A DNA stretch of 50,734 bases from Novacetimonas hansenii JCM 7643 (GTDB lineage Bacteria > Pseudomonadota > Alphaproteobacteria > Acetobacterales > Acetobacteraceae): the NCBI RefSeq assembly GCF_000964405.1, contig NZ_BANE01000067.1, forward strand, positions 1 to 50,734, given 5' to 3'. The translations under genes were made by a program, and so were the position numbers. This document shows positions 37,051 to 47,730 of the stretch, piece by piece. The notes beneath the pieces were generated by a model. The model ran no database searches. It saw nothing but the letters and a program-made list of their open reading frames with translations, and was not told the origin of the DNA. Every line of letters starts with the position of its first letter. Position 1 is the stretch's first letter.

Positions 37051-38396
37051 CGGAATTTACCCTTCCTGCCACGCGCCTTGCGCATAAGCCCTTGATACTG
37101 ATGCGCAACGAGATGGGACTGGATCTGCGTAACCGTATCGATTGTCACCGTCACAATGATAATCAGGCTGGTCCCACCGAAATAGAACGGCACATTATAA
37201 TGGCTGATCAGGATTTGCGGCAGCAGACAGACCGCCACCAGATACATCGCACCGATTGTCGTAATGCGCGTCAATATCCGGTCAAAGAAGACTGCTGTAT
37301 TCGCCCCTGGACGGATGCCCGGGACAAAGCCCCCCTGCTTGCGCAGATTTTCCGCCGTTTCCTGCGGATTGAACGTTACAGCCGCATAAAAATAGGAAAA
37401 GAACACGATCATGGCAGCATAGAACAGCATATAAAGCGGCTGTCCCTGCCCCAATGACTGCCCCAGGAACGACAGCCACCCCGGAAGGGCGCTATTGTTC
37501 ATAAAGCCCGCGATCGTCACGGGAATAAGCAGGACGGACGAGGCGAAGATCGGCGGAATCGAGCCCGCAGTATTGACCTTCAGCGGCATATGCGTGGAGT
37601 CGCCACCAAACATCCGCTGTCCAACCTGACGTTTGGGATACTGGATCACCACACGCCGCTGCGCCAGTTCCATGAATACGATGAAGGCAATCGTAATCGC
37701 CGCAAGAGCGAGGAATACCAGCACGAAGAATGGTGAAAGCGCCCCGGTATAGCCAAGCTGGAACAGGCTTGCCAACGCATTGGGCAGGTTCGCCACGATA
37801 CCGGCGAAGATAATCAGGGAAATCCCGTTCCCCACGCCGCGCGACGTAATCTGCTCGCCCAACCACATCAGGAACATCGTGCCGCCCACCAGCGTCAGCA
37901 CACACGAGACAATAAAGAACATGCCCGGGGAAATGACCGCCGATCCGGCTTCTGTGTGCATATTCTCCAGCCCGATGGCAATCCCATAGGCCTGGAACAA
38001 CGCAATCGCGACCGTCAGATAGCGCGTATATTCATTCAGCTTGCGACGCCCACCTTCACCCTCTTTCTTGAGGGCCTCCAGCGACGGGATTGCTGCCGAC
38101 ATCAACTGCACAATGATGGATGCACTGATGTAGGGCATGATATTCAATGCGAACACGGTCATACGCCCAAGCGCACCACCCGTGAACATGTCGAACATGC
38201 CCAGAATACCACCCTGATGCCGGGCCAGCAGTTGCCCCATAACCGTCGCATCGACGCCAGGAACTGGAATATAGGTGCCAATCCGATAAACGATCAGCGC
38301 GCCCAGAGTAAACCAGATGCGCTTTTTCAATTCCGTTGCATTGGCAAACGAATTGAAATTCAGATTGGCAGCCAGCTGTTCGGCCGCGGAGGCCAT
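37047..38396 (-). CDS. secY: Protein translocase subunit SecY
   Basis: Ten-helix core of the Sec channel, 449 residues, with the conserved N-terminal helix TLGALIVYRIGTYIPVPGVD, the FALNIMPYISASIIVQLM plug/helix 2 region and the RGVGNGISLIIF motif. AAAGGA sits eight bases before the ATG. The 157-base gap upstream to rplO holds two strong hairpins, so secY-adk may be uncoupled from the ribosomal genes. Confidence 0.97.
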   Translation of the reverse strand: MASAAEQLAANLNFNSFANATELKKRIWFTLGALIVYRIGTYIPVPGVDATVMGQLLARHQGGILGMFDMFTGGALGRMTVFALNIMPYISASIIVQLMSAAIPSLEALKKEGEGGRRKLNEYTRYLTVAIALFQAYGIAIGLENMHTEAGSAVISPGMFFIVSCVLTLVGGTMFLMWLGEQITSRGVGNGISLIIFAGIVANLPNALASLFQLGYTGALSPFFVLVFLALAAITIAFIVFMELAQRRVVIQYPKRQVGQRMFGGDSTHMPLKVNTAGSIPPIFASSVLLIPVTIAGFMNNSALPGWLSFLGQSLGQGQPLYMLFYAAMIVFFSYFYAAVTFNPQETAENLRKQGGFVPGIRPGANTAVFFDRILTRITTIGAMYLVAVCLLPQILISHYNVPFYFGGTSLIIIVTVTIDTVTQIQSHLVAHQYQGLMRKARGRKGKFR

Positions 38397-38416
38397 GCGC
38401 CCATCCTTTCACAAGA

Positions 38417-38447
38417 ACAGCGTCACCACATTAAAGCGGGACGCTGT
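38417..38447 (-). other. Inverted repeat in the secY leader
   Basis: ACAGCGTC (38417-38424) and GACGCTGT (38440-38447) form a perfect 8-bp stem with a 15-base loop, ending 20 bases before the secY start codon. It may affect secY translation. Confidence 0.4.
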
Positions 38448-38473
38448 CATGATAAAAACCTGTTAAAAATAAT

Positions 38474-38511
38474 AAAGCGATGCGCCTGCAGAGTGCAAGA
38501 CGCATCGCTTT
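38474..38511 (-). terminator. Terminator or attenuator between rplO and secY
   Basis: AAAGCGATGCG (38474-38484) and CGCATCGCTTT (38501-38511) form a perfect 11-bp stem; TGCA pairs further inside the loop. On the minus strand it is followed by a U-rich stretch (TATTATTTTTAAC). Its form is that of an intrinsic terminator inside the spc operon; the broken U-run suggests partial read-through. Confidence 0.6.
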
Positions 38512-38518
38512 CATTATT

Positions 38519-38553
38519 CTGGTATGGGGGAGATGGAACAGTCCCCCATCCAG
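38519..38553 (-). other. Hairpin abutting the rplO stop codon
   Basis: ATGGGGGA (38524-38531) pairs with TCCCCCAT (38542-38549); CTGG/CCAG extends the stem to 12 pairs with one bulged base. It begins right after the rplO stop. It could protect the upstream message after processing. Confidence 0.55.
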
Positions 38554-39048
38554 TCATTTCGCAGGAGCAGCAACCGCCTTGGCGGCCTTTTCCTTAACCT
38601 GCACCTTGCCACCGGCCTTTTCGACCGTAGCAATGGCACTGGCCGATGCGCCGGAAACTTCGATGGTCACACCATGACGAAGCTCGCCATTGCCCAGAAG
38701 ACGGACACCAGCCACATTCGTTGCCTTGACCAGTCCAGCCTTGCGCAGGGCTTCTTCGGTGACAGGGGCCTTGGCATCAATCTTGCCAGCCTCAATCGCC
38801 TTGTCCAGCACATCGAGATTCAGGATCGCAAATTCCTTGCGGAAGATGTTCTTGAATCCACGCTTGGGCAGACGGCGATACAGCGGAAGCTGACCACCTT
38901 CAAAACCATTGAGCGACACGCCGGAACGCGCCTTCTGGCCCTTGACGCCCTTACCCGATGTCTTGCCCTTGCCAGAGCCGATACCGCGCCCCAGACGCTT
39001 CTTCTGGTAGCGGGCACCTTCGTTATCGCGCAGTTCGTTGAGATTCAT
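38554..39048 (-). CDS. rplO: 50S ribosomal protein L15
   Basis: 164 residues. The Gly/Lys-rich N-terminal arm ([20 protein letters not shown]) runs into the ribosome core. The last 15 residues ([12 protein letters not shown]) are an Ala/Lys tail beyond the E. coli length. GGAG precedes the ATG by eight bases, inside the end of rpmD. Confidence 0.97.
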   Translation of the reverse strand: MNLNELRDNEGARYQKKRLGRGIGSGKGKTSGKGVKGQKARSGVSLNGFEGGQLPLYRRLPKRGFKNIFRKEFAILNLDVLDKAIEAGKIDAKAPVTEEALRKAGLVKATNVAGVRLLGNGELRHGVTIEVSGASASAIATVEKAGGKVQVKEKAAKAVAAPAK

Positions 39049-39049
39049 C

Positions 39050-39238
39050 TCAATTCTCCACCTTCACAAGGTGGGCGACCTTGTTCACCATTCCGCGCAC
39101 CGAAGGAGTATCCTCCAGTTCGCGGGTACGGCCGATCTTGTTAAGCCCCAGACCGATCAGCGTAGCCTGCTGACCCGGCTTGCGCCCGTTGCCAGACTGG
39201 ATCTGGGTGATCTTGATGGTTCCCTTTGCCTCAGACAT
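39050..39238 (-). CDS. rpmD: 50S ribosomal protein L30
   Basis: 62 residues, with the family core [20 protein letters not shown] and [23 protein letters not shown] 39238 has GGAGG nine bases upstream; a GTG two codons earlier is possible. It overlaps the rpsE stop region and is followed by rplO after one base. Confidence 0.95.
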   Translation of the reverse strand: MSEAKGTIKITQIQSGNGRKPGQQATLIGLGLNKIGRTRELEDTPSVRGMVNKVAHLVKVEN

Positions 39239-39809
39239 CTGCACCAGCCTCCGCTGACGCAGTCACCTCACGGCGACCAAGGATATCGGAAACCTTCTTG
39301 CCACGGCGGTTTGCCACCGAACGCGGGCTTGCGCAGCGTTCCAGGGCGGCAAAAGTCGCCTTGACCATGTTGTGCGGGTTCCGGGTGCCCAGTGACTTCG
39401 CCACGACATCATTGATGCCCAGGCTTTCGAACACTGCGCGCATCGGGCCACCAGCGATAATGCCCGTGCCGGCATCAGCCGAACGCAGCACCACCTTACC
39501 GGCACCGAAATGACCCGCCACATCATGATGGAGGGTACGACCCTCCTTCATGGGGACACGGATCATCGCGCGCTTGGCGCGATCTGTCGCCTTGCGGATT
39601 GCCTCGGGAACCTCACGGGCCTTGCCCGCGCCGAACCCTACGCGCCCCTTCTGGTCACCAACGACAACCAGTGCGGCAAAAGCGAAGCGACGACCACCCT
39701 TGACGACCTTTGCCACACGATTGATCGTGACCAGCTTGTCAACGAGATCATCGCCTTCGCGATCACGATCGCGGCCGCCCCGGCCGCCTTCTCTCGGTTC
39801 ACGTGCCAT
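39231..39809 (-). CDS. rpsE: 30S ribosomal protein S5
   Basis: 192 residues. An acidic/basic head ([20 protein letters not shown]) precedes the S5 double-stranded RNA-binding domain ([20 protein letters not shown]). The C-terminal domain has [18 protein letters not shown]. Slightly longer than E. coli S5 (167) at both ends. Confidence 0.97.
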   Translation of the reverse strand: MAREPREGGRGGRDRDREGDDLVDKLVTINRVAKVVKGGRRFAFAALVVVGDQKGRVGFGAGKAREVPEAIRKATDRAKRAMIRVPMKEGRTLHHDVAGHFGAGKVVLRSADAGTGIIAGGPMRAVFESLGINDVVAKSLGTRNPHNMVKATFAALERCASPRSVANRRGKKVSDILGRREVTASAEAGADV

Positions 39810-39826
39810 TGTGCGTGCCCCTTTCG

Positions 39827-40189
39827 TCAGAACGAGAGACCGCCCTCACGGGCAGCCTCCGCCAGGGCCTTGATGCGCCCATGATACAGATACGAGCCGC
39901 GATCGAACACGACCTTCGACACACCCGCCGCAACCGCACGTTCGGCAAGCAGCTTGCCAACGGCACCAGCCGCGGCAATGTCTGCGCCATTTTTGTGGGC
40001 GCTGCGCAGATCCTTCTCGATGGAAGAAGCTGCCGCAAGCGTGCGACCGGCGACATCGTCGATCACCTGCGCGTAAATATTCTTGCCCGACCGGAACACC
40101 GAAAGGCGCGGCCGTCCGCCACTCTTGCGGCGAAGCTGGAAGCGAAGACGCTGACGGCGCCGCTCCCGCAGATCCTGCTGCGCGCTCAT
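39827..40189 (-). CDS. rplR: 50S ribosomal protein L18
   Basis: 120-residue 5S rRNA-binding protein with [20 protein letters not shown] and the end [20 protein letters not shown]. Its ATG shares one base with the rplF stop (TAATG). Confidence 0.97.
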   Translation of the reverse strand: MSAQQDLRERRRQRLRFQLRRKSGGRPRLSVFRSGKNIYAQVIDDVAGRTLAAASSIEKDLRSAHKNGADIAAAGAVGKLLAERAVAAGVSKVVFDRGSYLYHGRIKALAEAAREGGLSF

Positions 40190-40722
40190 TATTTCTTCTT
40201 ACCTTCCTTGCGACGGATGGTCTCCGTTTCATAACGGACACCTTTGCCCTTATAGGGCTCGGGCTTGCGGAAGCTGCGGATATCAAGCGCAACCTGGCCA
40301 ACACGCTGCTTGTCGATCCCTTCGACAGTAACAGCGGTCGGACGCGGGGTCGTGATCTTGATGCCAGCGGGGATTTCATACACGATATCGTGCGAATATC
40401 CGAGATTCATGACAAGATTCTTGCCCTGAACCGCCGCACGATAACCCGTGCCGCTGATCTCCAGCGTCTTGGAGAATCCTTCGGACACTCCCTTGACCAT
40501 GGTCGCGATCAGCGAACGTGTCGTGCCCCACATCATGCGGGCCTGCGCCTGCGTTCCGACGGGCTTGACCGAAACCTTGCCATCCGCAATTTCAGCTTCG
40601 ATGTGGTGCGACAGAGGCAGCTTCAGCTCACCGAGCTTGCCTTTTGCCGTCAGCACACCATCAGCGATGGAAACCTGAACTCCCGACGTAATCTCGACGG
40701 GATATTTGCCAACTCTCGACAT
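40189..40722 (-). CDS. rplF: 50S ribosomal protein L6
   Basis: 177 residues, the usual length, starting [20 protein letters not shown] and ending with the conserved [20 protein letters not shown] segment that binds 23S rRNA. Confidence 0.98.
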   Translation of the reverse strand: MSRVGKYPVEITSGVQVSIADGVLTAKGKLGELKLPLSHHIEAEIADGKVSVKPVGTQAQARMMWGTTRSLIATMVKGVSEGFSKTLEISGTGYRAAVQGKNLVMNLGYSHDIVYEIPAGIKITTPRPTAVTVEGIDKQRVGQVALDIRSFRKPEPYKGKGVRYETETIRRKEGKKK

Positions 40723-40733
40723 TCATCCCTCCT

Positions 40734-41132
40734 TTAGAATACGCGGCAGAGAACTTCGCCGCCAACATTGGCAGCGCGCGCTTCCCCATCCGACAGGACA
40801 CCACGCGGGGTCGACAGGATCGACACACCCAGCCCGGCATACACCCGCGGCAGTTCCTTGATCTTGGAATACACACGGCGACCCGGCTTGGAGACGCGGT
40901 GGATTTCCTTGATCACGGGTTCGCCATCAAGATACTTCAACTCGATACGCAGCTGAGCCACACCCTTGCGCAGTTCTTCCTTGGAAAAACCACGGATATA
41001 ACCCTCACGGCGCAGTGCCTCGAGTACATTTGCACGCAGCTTTGACGCAGGTGCGACGCATGCCGCGTGACGCGCACGCTGGGCATTGCGGATCCGGGTG
41101 AGCAGATCACCCAAAGGATCAGAAAGTGACAT
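40734..41132 (-). CDS. rpsH: 30S ribosomal protein S8
   Basis: 132 residues, with MSLSDPLGDLLTRIRNAQRA at the N-terminus and the STPRGVLSDGEARAANVGGE motif near the end. In E. coli S8 represses the spc operon by binding its message. No clear target was identified here. Confidence 0.97.
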   Translation of the reverse strand: MSLSDPLGDLLTRIRNAQRARHAACVAPASKLRANVLEALRREGYIRGFSKEELRKGVAQLRIELKYLDGEPVIKEIHRVSKPGRRVYSKIKELPRVYAGLGVSILSTPRGVLSDGEARAANVGGEVLCRVF

Positions 41133-41144
41133 CGTTCCCTGCCC

Positions 41145-41450
41145 TTACCAGCTCGATTTGACCATACCCGGGATCTGGCCATTGGAGGCCAGGTCGCGCA
41201 GGGCGATACGGCAGAGTTCGAACTTTCTGTAATTGGCGCGGGAACGCCCCGTCAACTTGCACCGCAGACGAACGCGCACGCGCGATCCGTTTCGCGGAAG
41301 TTCAGCAAGCTTCAGCGACGCATCAAAACGATCCTCAACCGGCAGAGAGCGGTCCATGATGATGTTTTTCAATGCTGTCCGCTTTGCCTTGTCCCGTGCT
41401 GCCATGCGCTCGCGCTTGACATTCCGGTTTACGGCGGAAATCTTGGCCAT
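41145..41450 (-). CDS. rpsN: 30S ribosomal protein S14
   Basis: 101 residues from ATG 41450 ([20 protein letters not shown]). It is the long form without the CxxC zinc ribbon and ends in [20 protein letters not shown]. An in-frame extension to 41501 adds 17 residues unlike the family and is rejected. Confidence 0.96.
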   Translation of the reverse strand: MAKISAVNRNVKRERMAARDKAKRTALKNIIMDRSLPVEDRFDASLKLAELPRNGSRVRVRLRCKLTGRSRANYRKFELCRIALRDLASNGQIPGMVKSSW

Positions 41451-41524
41451 GCCTTGTTTTATCCTCCGGAACCTGTCGGGCCATTCCCAACGGTTTTCCA
41501 AACTACGTGTGTCTTAGGTCTTCC

Positions 41525-41543
41525 GGGCTTCCAGTGAAAGCCC
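41525..41543 (-). other. Small hairpin between rplE and rpsN
   Basis: GGGCTT (41525-41530) pairs with AAGCCC (41538-41543) in the 105-base gap. No U-run follows; it is probably a structural element of the message. Confidence 0.3.
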
Positions 41544-41555
41544 CTCTCGCAACTT

Positions 41556-42125
41556 TTATGCTGCGAAGGGCAGATCGAACGCCTTCAGAAGAGCCTTGGC
41601 TTCAGCATCGGTCTTCGCGCTTGTCACGAAGATGATGTCCATGCCGCGAATATCGTCGACCTTGTCGTACTCGATTTCCGGAAAGACGATCTGTTCCTTC
41701 AGGCCCATGGCAAAGTTGCCATGCCCGTCAAAACCCTTGTTCGCCGGCAGGCCGCGGAAATCGCGGACACGCGGCAGGGCAATCGTCACCAGACGGTCAA
41801 GGAATTCATACATCTGCGCACGGCGCAGTGTAACCTTGCATCCAATCGGCAGACCTTCACGGATTTTGAAGCCCGCGATCGCCTTTTTCGCAACCGTCTT
41901 GACTGGCTTCTGACCCGCGATAAGGGTCATTTCCTGAAACGCGGCATCCAGTTTCTTCTGGTCGCCCGCAGCTTCACCGACACCCATATTGAGAACGATC
42001 TTCTCAAGGGCCGGAACCTGCATCACGTTCTTGTAACCGAACTCCTCGCGCAGTTTCGCGCGCAGTTCGTCATTGTAACGCTGCTGCAGGCGCGGCACCG
42101 AGCGGGTTACGTTAGCTTCTGACAT
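41556..42125 (-). CDS. rplE: 50S ribosomal protein L5
   Basis: 189 residues from ATG 42125 ([20 protein letters not shown]). Family segments are [20 protein letters not shown] and [20 protein letters not shown]. Binds 5S rRNA. The frame extends further to 42224, but that part overlaps rplX and is not family-like. Confidence 0.96.
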   Translation of the reverse strand: MSEANVTRSVPRLQQRYNDELRAKLREEFGYKNVMQVPALEKIVLNMGVGEAAGDQKKLDAAFQEMTLIAGQKPVKTVAKKAIAGFKIREGLPIGCKVTLRRAQMYEFLDRLVTIALPRVRDFRGLPANKGFDGHGNFAMGLKEQIVFPEIEYDKVDDIRGMDIIFVTSAKTDAEAKALLKAFDLPFAA

Positions 42126-42135
42126 ACCCGCCTCC

Positions 42136-42456
42136 TCAGCCTTCGATGACTTCGCCGGTCGCCTTGGCGACACGAACCTTGCGACCGTTTTCCAGAACGC
42201 GATAACCGACACGCGTCGGATCACCGCTCTTGGGATCGATCAGCTTCAGGTTGGACAGGTGAACCGGCATCTCCTTCTCGATGATGCCTCCCTGCTCACC
42301 CATGCGGCTGGGGCGTGTATGACGCTTCGCAATCGCGACGCCGCGCACGATGGCCTTTTCGGCCGTCGGCAGCACGGTCACGACTTCACCGCGCGTGCCG
42401 CGCGACGAACCGGTGATGACCAGGACCTGATCGCCCTTCTTGATACGTGCGGCCAT
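42136..42456 (-). CDS. rplX: 50S ribosomal protein L24
   Basis: 106 residues, with the KOW motif [20 protein letters not shown] near the N-terminus and [20 protein letters not shown]. Its ATG shares one base with the rplN stop (TAATG). Confidence 0.97.
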   Translation of the reverse strand: MAARIKKGDQVLVITGSSRGTRGEVVTVLPTAEKAIVRGVAIAKRHTRPSRMGEQGGIIEKEMPVHLSNLKLIDPKSGDPTRVGYRVLENGRKVRVAKATGEVIEG

Positions 42457-42824
42457 TACAGCACCTCCGGCGCCAGCGAAATGATCTTCATGAACTTGCG
42501 CGCACGCAGCTCACGCACGACCGGGCCAAAGATACGGGTTCCGATCGGTTCCTGCTGCTTGTTGATCAGCACGGCGGCATTGCGGTCAAAGCGGATGGCG
42601 CTGCCATCAGGACGACGCACGGGATAGGACGTACGGACGATCACCGCCTGGTGCACATCACCCTTTTTGACCTTGCCGCGGGGAATCGCTTCCTTGACGG
42701 ACACGACAATCACGTCGCCGACCGAGGCGGACTTCCGCTTGGAACCGCCCAGCACCTTGATGCACTGCACCTGACGCGCGCCGGAATTGTCGGCGACGTC
42801 AAGGTTGGTCTCGGGATGGATCAT
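42456..42824 (-). CDS. rplN: 50S ribosomal protein L14
   Basis: 122 residues, the standard length: [20 protein letters not shown] at the start and [20 protein letters not shown] near the end. First gene of the classic spc group. Confidence 0.98.
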   Translation of the reverse strand: MIHPETNLDVADNSGARQVQCIKVLGGSKRKSASVGDVIVVSVKEAIPRGKVKKGDVHQAVIVRTSYPVRRPDGSAIRFDRNAAVLINKQQEPIGTRIFGPVVRELRARKFMKIISLAPEVL

Positions 42825-42839
42825 GCTCTATGCCCTTCT

Positions 42840-43127
42840 TTACGCCTGTGCGCCAGACTGGACCTCGGTCGCCGGGGCCGCCACCAGGGGGGCACCATTG
42901 CGAACCACGACGGTCCAGGTCTTGCGCCGGGAAATGGGGCGGCATTCTTCAATGCGCACCGTATCCCCGATCTTGCATTCATTCAGCTGATCATGCGCCG
43001 CGTACTTCTTCGAACGGCGAATGAACTTCTTGTACAGCGGATGGATGATGCGACGATCGACAAGAACGGTAACCGTCTTGTCCATCTTGTCGCTGGTCAC
43101 CCGTCCGGTCAGGACGCGCCTTGGCAT
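42840..43127 (-). CDS. rpsQ: 30S ribosomal protein S17
   Basis: 95 residues: [20 protein letters not shown], then [20 protein letters not shown]. The last 15 residues ([18 protein letters not shown]) are an extra tail over the E. coli protein (84). Confidence 0.97.
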   Translation of the reverse strand: MPRRVLTGRVTSDKMDKTVTVLVDRRIIHPLYKKFIRRSKKYAAHDQLNECKIGDTVRIEECRPISRRKTWTVVVRNGAPLVAAPATEVQSGAQA

Positions 43128-43140
43128 CGCCCGTCTCCCT

Positions 43141-43377
43141 TCAGGACTTGACTGCCGGCGTAGTACCGGCAGCGATCTTCTTCAACGCCTCAGACGCAAT
43201 CGTCTTGACGCGGGCAATCTCGCGACGCACCGCACGCATACGCGACTGCCCTTCGGTCTGGCCGGTTGCATGCTGGAACCGAAGATTGAACTGCTCGCGC
43301 TTCAGATCAATGAGAAGCGTATCCAGTTCTTCAACAGTCTTGGCACGCAGATCGGCCGGCTTGCTTGCCTTTGCCAT
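43141..43377 (-). CDS. rpmC: 50S ribosomal protein L29
   Basis: 78 residues from ATG 43377 ([20 protein letters not shown]), with the helical hairpin [17 protein letters not shown]. It lies near the tunnel exit. A GTG/ATG five codons upstream overlaps the rplP stop and is less likely. Confidence 0.95.
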   Translation of the reverse strand: MAKASKPADLRAKTVEELDTLLIDLKREQFNLRFQHATGQTEGQSRMRAVRREIARVKTIASEALKKIAAGTTPAVKS

Positions 43378-43378
43378 C

Positions 43379-43795
43379 TCACGCGTCTCCAATACGGGTC
43401 ACAAACTTCGTCTTGATCGGCAGCTTTGCCGCACCCAGAGCCAGCGCTTCACGCGCGACTTCGGGTGACACGCCTTCGATCTCGAACAGGATACGACCCG
43501 GCTTCACTCGGGCCACCCAGTATTCAGGCGACCCCTTGCCGGAGCCCATACGCACTTCTGCGGGCTTTGTCGAGACCGGAAGGTCAGGAAAAATCCGAAT
43601 CCACACGCGACCCGCACGTTTCATCGCACGGGTAATGGCCCGACGGGCCGCTTCGATCTGACGGGCGGTAATCCGTTCCGGCTGCAGCGCCTTGAGGCCA
43701 AAGGCCCCAAAGTTCAGGGTCGTCCCGCCTTTCGCCAGTCCATGAATGCGGCCCTTGTGGGCCTTGCGGAACTTTGTCCGCTTGGGAGAAAGCAT
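43379..43795 (-). CDS. rplP: 50S ribosomal protein L16
   Basis: 138 residues: [40 protein letters not shown] and [20 protein letters not shown] are typical. The Arg of the GSGKG-region contact to 23S rRNA is present. Confidence 0.98.
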   Translation of the reverse strand: MLSPKRTKFRKAHKGRIHGLAKGGTTLNFGAFGLKALQPERITARQIEAARRAITRAMKRAGRVWIRIFPDLPVSTKPAEVRMGSGKGSPEYWVARVKPGRILFEIEGVSPEVAREALALGAAKLPIKTKFVTRIGDA

Positions 43796-43848
43796 TGTTT
43801 CAAATCCTCAGCGCCGCCTGGCGCACTCTGGTCCCTATTCCCCGCAGA

Positions 43849-44526
43849 TCAGCGCTGCGGGGCCTGCTCGGCGGCGCGACGATCCTGCGCCAACGGATCA
43901 TGGGCAAGAATCTCGCCCTTGAAGATCCACACCTTCACACCACAGGTGCCATAGGTCGTCTTTGCCGTCGCCACACCATAATCAATATCGGCGCGCAGCG
44001 TATGCAGCGGCACGCGTCCTTCGCGGTACCATTCGACACGCGCGATTTCGGCGCCACCCAGACGACCGGAACAGTTGATCCGGATGCCCTGTGCGCCAAG
44101 ACGCATGGCGGACTGCACGGCGCGCTTCATGGCGCGACGGAAGGCAACACGACGTTCAAGCTGCTGCGCGATATTATCAGCCACCAGCGTCGCATCGATT
44201 TCCGGCTTGCGGATCTCGACAATGTTCAGCGCAACATCGGTCTTCGCCATACGGGTCAGATCCTTACGCAGCACGTCGATATCCTGCCCCTTCTTGCCGA
44301 TGACGACACCCGGACGCGCGGCATAGATCGTCACGCGGGGCTTCTTGGCCGGACGTTCGATCACGACACGCGACACGCCAGCGCCAGACAGCTTGCGACG
44401 CAGGTAGGAACGCAGCTTCAGGTCATCATGCAGCAGACGGGCATAATCGGCATCCGCATACCAGCGGCTGTCCCAGGTGCGATTGATGCCGAGCCGCAGC
44501 CCGATCGGATTGACTTTATGTCCCAT
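43849..44526 (-). CDS. rpsC: 30S ribosomal protein S3
   Basis: 225 residues. [20 protein letters not shown] opens the protein; the KH domain has [20 protein letters not shown] (the GxxG loop). The C-terminal domain has [20 protein letters not shown]. 53 bases separate it from rplP. Confidence 0.98.
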   Translation of the reverse strand: MGHKVNPIGLRLGINRTWDSRWYADADYARLLHDDLKLRSYLRRKLSGAGVSRVVIERPAKKPRVTIYAARPGVVIGKKGQDIDVLRKDLTRMAKTDVALNIVEIRKPEIDATLVADNIAQQLERRVAFRRAMKRAVQSAMRLGAQGIRINCSGRLGGAEIARVEWYREGRVPLHTLRADIDYGVATAKTTYGTCGVKVWIFKGEILAHDPLAQDRRAAEQAPQR

Positions 44527-44529
44527 GGA

Positions 44530-44937
44530 TCAGGCCGCCTTCTTTCCGGTTGCCGCTTCTGCCTCGGGCTGACGCTCTGCCACGATGATCGTCAGATGGC
44601 TGAAAAACTTTTCGATGCGGGCCGAACGGCCACGGCCACGGGCGTGGAAACGGCGCATGACGATCGACTTGCCAACTTCCGCACGCGCCACGACCAACTG
44701 GTCAACATCCAACTGGTGGTTGTTCTCGGCGTTCGCGATGGCGCTTTCCAGCGTCTTCTTCACCTGCTGTGCAATGCGACGCTTGGAGAATGTCAGCGTC
44801 GCAACAGCCTGTGCGGCAGGCTTGTTGCGGATCAGACCCGCAACAAGGTTCAGTTTACGCGGGCTGATGCGGATGTTCCGCGTAGTGGCCTGCGCTTCGG
44901 TTTCCGCGAGCGTGCGCGGATGCTTAGGCTTGCTCAT
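44530..44937 (-). CDS. rplV: 50S ribosomal protein L22
   Basis: 135 residues, with [20 protein letters not shown] and the tunnel-loop segment [20 protein letters not shown]. The 15-residue head and the Ala/Glu-rich tail extend beyond the E. coli protein (110). Confidence 0.97.
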   Translation of the reverse strand: MSKPKHPRTLAETEAQATTRNIRISPRKLNLVAGLIRNKPAAQAVATLTFSKRRIAQQVKKTLESAIANAENNHQLDVDQLVVARAEVGKSIVMRRFHARGRGRSARIEKFFSHLTIIVAERQPEAEAATGKKAA

Positions 44938-44939
44938 GA

Positions 44940-45218
44940 TCAGCCCCGCTTCGCTTTCTTGTCCGAGGAATGACCCGTAAAGGTGCGGGTCGGCGAAAAT
45001 TCACCGAACTTGTGCCCGACCATGTTCTCGGTCACCTGCACGGGCAGGAACTTGTGCCCGTTATAGACGCCAAACGTCAGTCCCACGAACTGCGGCAGGA
45101 TGGTTGAGCGACGCGACCAGATCTTGATCACTTCGTTACGGCCCGACGCGCGCGACGCATCGGCTTTATTCAGTAGATACCCGTCCACGAACGGGCCCTT
45201 CCAGACGGAACGTGCCAT
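44940..45218 (-). CDS. rpsS: 30S ribosomal protein S19
   Basis: 92 residues, the standard length: [20 protein letters not shown] and [20 protein letters not shown]. Two bases separate it from rplV. Confidence 0.98.
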   Translation of the reverse strand: MARSVWKGPFVDGYLLNKADASRASGRNEVIKIWSRRSTILPQFVGLTFGVYNGHKFLPVQVTENMVGHKFGEFSPTRTFTGHSSDKKAKRG

Positions 45219-45230
45219 CTTGTATGCCCC

Positions 45231-46061
45231 TTACTTGCCGGTCTTCCGGCGACGGATAATCAGACTGTCCGTACGCTTGTTGACCCTGGTCTTGTAACCC
45301 TTTGTCGGCTTGCCCCATGGCGTAACCGGATGACGACCGCCCGAAGTCCGGCCTTCACCACCACCATGCGGATGGTCGACCGGGTTCATGACAACGCCAC
45401 GGTTATGCGGACGACGGCCGAGCCAGCGGGCGCGACCTGCCTTACCCATATGCTGGTTCATGTTGTCCGGGTTGGACACCGCACCGATCGTCGCCATGCA
45501 CTCGGCACGCACGACACGCAGTTCACCAGACTGCAGCTTGATCTGGGCATAGCCCATATCCTTGCCGACCAACTGTGCATAGGTGCCAGCCGAACGGGCG
45601 ATCTTCCCACCAGCACCGGCCTTGAGCTCGATGTTGTGGATGATCGTGCCCACCGGCACCGCCGACAACGGCATCGCGTTGCCAGGCTTGATGTCCGCAC
45701 GCAGGCCGGACACCACCTGATCACCCGCCTGCAGACGCTGCGGCGCAATGATATAGGCGAGTTCACCGTCAGCATACTTCACCAGTGCGATGAAAGCCGT
45801 GCGGTTGGGATCATATTCCAGACGCTCCACCGTGCCGACAACGTCGAACTTGCGACGCTTGAAATCGACATAGCGATAGGACTGCTTATGACCACCACCG
45901 ATGAAACGCGAGGTGGTGCGGCCGTGGTTATTACGACCGCCGCTCTTGTTCTTGCCCTCGGTCAGCCCTTTGACGGGCTTGCCCTTCCACAGCTCCTTGC
46001 GGTCGATCAGGACCGTTCCGCGCAGGCTGGGGGTAACCGGGTTAAAGTGCTTCAATGCCAT
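45231..46061 (-). CDS. rplB: 50S ribosomal protein L2
   Basis: 276 residues. The [20 protein letters not shown] motif and the peptidyl-transferase-near [20 protein letters not shown] loop with its conserved His are intact. No truncation. Confidence 0.98.
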   Translation of the reverse strand: MALKHFNPVTPSLRGTVLIDRKELWKGKPVKGLTEGKNKSGGRNNHGRTTSRFIGGGHKQSYRYVDFKRRKFDVVGTVERLEYDPNRTAFIALVKYADGELAYIIAPQRLQAGDQVVSGLRADIKPGNAMPLSAVPVGTIIHNIELKAGAGGKIARSAGTYAQLVGKDMGYAQIKLQSGELRVVRAECMATIGAVSNPDNMNQHMGKAGRARWLGRRPHNRGVVMNPVDHPHGGGEGRTSGGRHPVTPWGKPTKGYKTRVNKRTDSLIIRRRKTGK

Positions 46062-46077
46062 TTCTTGTCACCCCGCG

Positions 46078-46413
46078 TCAGGACAGCTTGGCGGTCAGGT
46101 CAATGGACTGACCATCTGCAAGCTGCACAAACGCCTTCTTCACATCAGACCGCTGGCCGGGACGTCCCTTGAAGCGCTTCGCCTTGCCCTTCTGGATCAG
46201 GGTGTTCACACCCAGAACCTTGACGCCAAACAGTGTTTCCACCGCGACCTTGATCTCGAACTTCGACGCACCGGAAGCGACCTTGAAACCAACCTGGTTC
46301 TTTTCAGACAGGGCGGTCGCTTTTTCCGTGATCAGCGGCGCACGAATGATGTCATACATCGCCTCACGCGACATACGTTCCGCCTTTTTGCGGAGAGCGA
46401 GGATGTTGGTCAT
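46078..46413 (-). CDS. rplW: 50S ribosomal protein L23
   Basis: 111 residues from ATG 46413, which overlaps the rplD stop (ATGA) and has AAGGAG eight bases upstream. The core [20 protein letters not shown] starts at residue 19, so the protein has a short basic head beyond E. coli L23 (100). It lies at the tunnel exit and docks SRP and trigger factor. Confidence 0.96.
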   Translation of the reverse strand: MTNILALRKKAERMSREAMYDIIRAPLITEKATALSEKNQVGFKVASGASKFEIKVAVETLFGVKVLGVNTLIQKGKAKRFKGRPGQRSDVKKAFVQLADGQSIDLTAKLS

Positions 46414-47024
46414 GCCAGACGCTCCTTCAGACCCTCAAGCCCGGCGCGCGTAATCGCCAGCACTTCGTGATTGAGGATGTCATAGACATTCGCACCGATG
46501 GTCGGAAGGATATCGATCTTCGGCAGGTTGCGTGCCGCCCGACCGAAGTTTTCCTCAACCGCGGCATCCACGATCAGCGCGGACTTCCAGCCAAGCACCT
46601 TCAGCTTCTTCGCCAGTTCGGAAGACTTGCCCGATGCCGTGGCGGCGTCGAGCACCACCAGCTTGCCTTCGGCAGCCTTCTGCGACAGCGCTGAAATCAG
46701 GCCCAGGCGACGCACCTTCTTGGGCAGGTCATAGCCATGGTCGCGCACGACCGGCCCATGAACCACGCCACCAGTACGGTACTGCGGTGAACGCAGCGAC
46801 CCCTGACGGGCGCTACCCGTGCCCTTCTGCCGATAGGGCTTCTTGGTCGTGCCGGAGACTTCCCCCATGCCCTTGACCTTATGCGTGCCCGCACGGCGCT
46901 TCGCCAACTGCCAGTGAACGACGCGGGCCATGATGTCGGCACGCGGCTCAACCTTGAAAATCTCGTCGGGAAGCGTTGCCGTACCGGCGCTTCCGTTCTC
47001 GAGGGTTTTGATCTCGTAATCCAT
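46410..47024 (-). CDS. rplD: 50S ribosomal protein L4
   Basis: 204 residues, with the extended loop motif [20 protein letters not shown] that reaches the exit tunnel. In E. coli L4 also represses the S10 operon; no such leader is recognised here. Confidence 0.97.
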   Translation of the reverse strand: MDYEIKTLENGSAGTATLPDEIFKVEPRADIMARVVHWQLAKRRAGTHKVKGMGEVSGTTKKPYRQKGTGSARQGSLRSPQYRTGGVVHGPVVRDHGYDLPKKVRRLGLISALSQKAAEGKLVVLDAATASGKSSELAKKLKVLGWKSALIVDAAVEENFGRAARNLPKIDILPTIGANVYDILNHEVLAITRAGLEGLKERLA

Positions 47025-47036
47025 TGCCCTCTATCC

Positions 47037-47720
47037 TCAGCCCGCTACCTGGGCCAGGGCGGCCGGATACGGCACCTCGGCATGACGGGGCTTCTTGATC
47101 GCATCACGAACCAGAATCAGCTCATTCTTGCCGCCCGGGACGGAGCCGCAGATCATCAGCAGATTCTTCTCGGCATCGACGGCGGCCACTTCCAGATTCA
47201 GGGTGGTGACGCGTTCCGAACCGAGATGTCCGGCCATTTTCTTGTTCTTGAAGACCTTGCCCGGATCCTGACGATTACCCGTCGATCCGTGCGAACGGTG
47301 ACTGATCGAGACACCATGCGAGGCTTCGAGACCGGCAAAGTTCCAGCGCTTCATCGCGCCGGCAAACCCTTTACCCTTGCTGGTGCCGGTCACATCCACT
47401 TTCTGCCCAACGACGAAGTGAGCGGCAGAGAGCGTGGCGCCAACTTCCAGAACGGCATCATCTGCCACCCGGAATTCCACCAGCTTCTTCTTCGGCTCCA
47501 CCTTCGCCTTGGCGAAATGGCCACGGCACGGCTTCGTTACATTCTTGACCTTGGCCTTGCCCGAACCAAGCTGGACAGCTGAATAGCCATCACGCTCCTG
47601 GGTGCGGACATCAACCACCTGCAGGTCATCAACCTGCAGGACAGTCACCGGCACATGTGTGCCGTCTTCCTTGAACAGCCGGGTCATTCCCAGCTTTTTT
47701 GCGATCAATCCGGTGCGCAT
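47037..47720 (-). CDS. rplC: 50S ribosomal protein L3
   Basis: 227 residues from ATG 47720 ([20 protein letters not shown]). [20 protein letters not shown] and [20 protein letters not shown] are the tip-of-loop segments near the peptidyl-transferase centre. An upstream in-frame start at 47750 overlaps rpsJ and is rejected. Confidence 0.96.
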   Translation of the reverse strand: MRTGLIAKKLGMTRLFKEDGTHVPVTVLQVDDLQVVDVRTQERDGYSAVQLGSGKAKVKNVTKPCRGHFAKAKVEPKKKLVEFRVADDAVLEVGATLSAAHFVVGQKVDVTGTSKGKGFAGAMKRWNFAGLEASHGVSISHRSHGSTGNRQDPGKVFKNKKMAGHLGSERVTTLNLEVAAVDAEKNLLMICGSVPGGKNELILVRDAIKKPRHAEVPYPAALAQVAG

Positions 47721-47730
47721 CGTCTGGACC

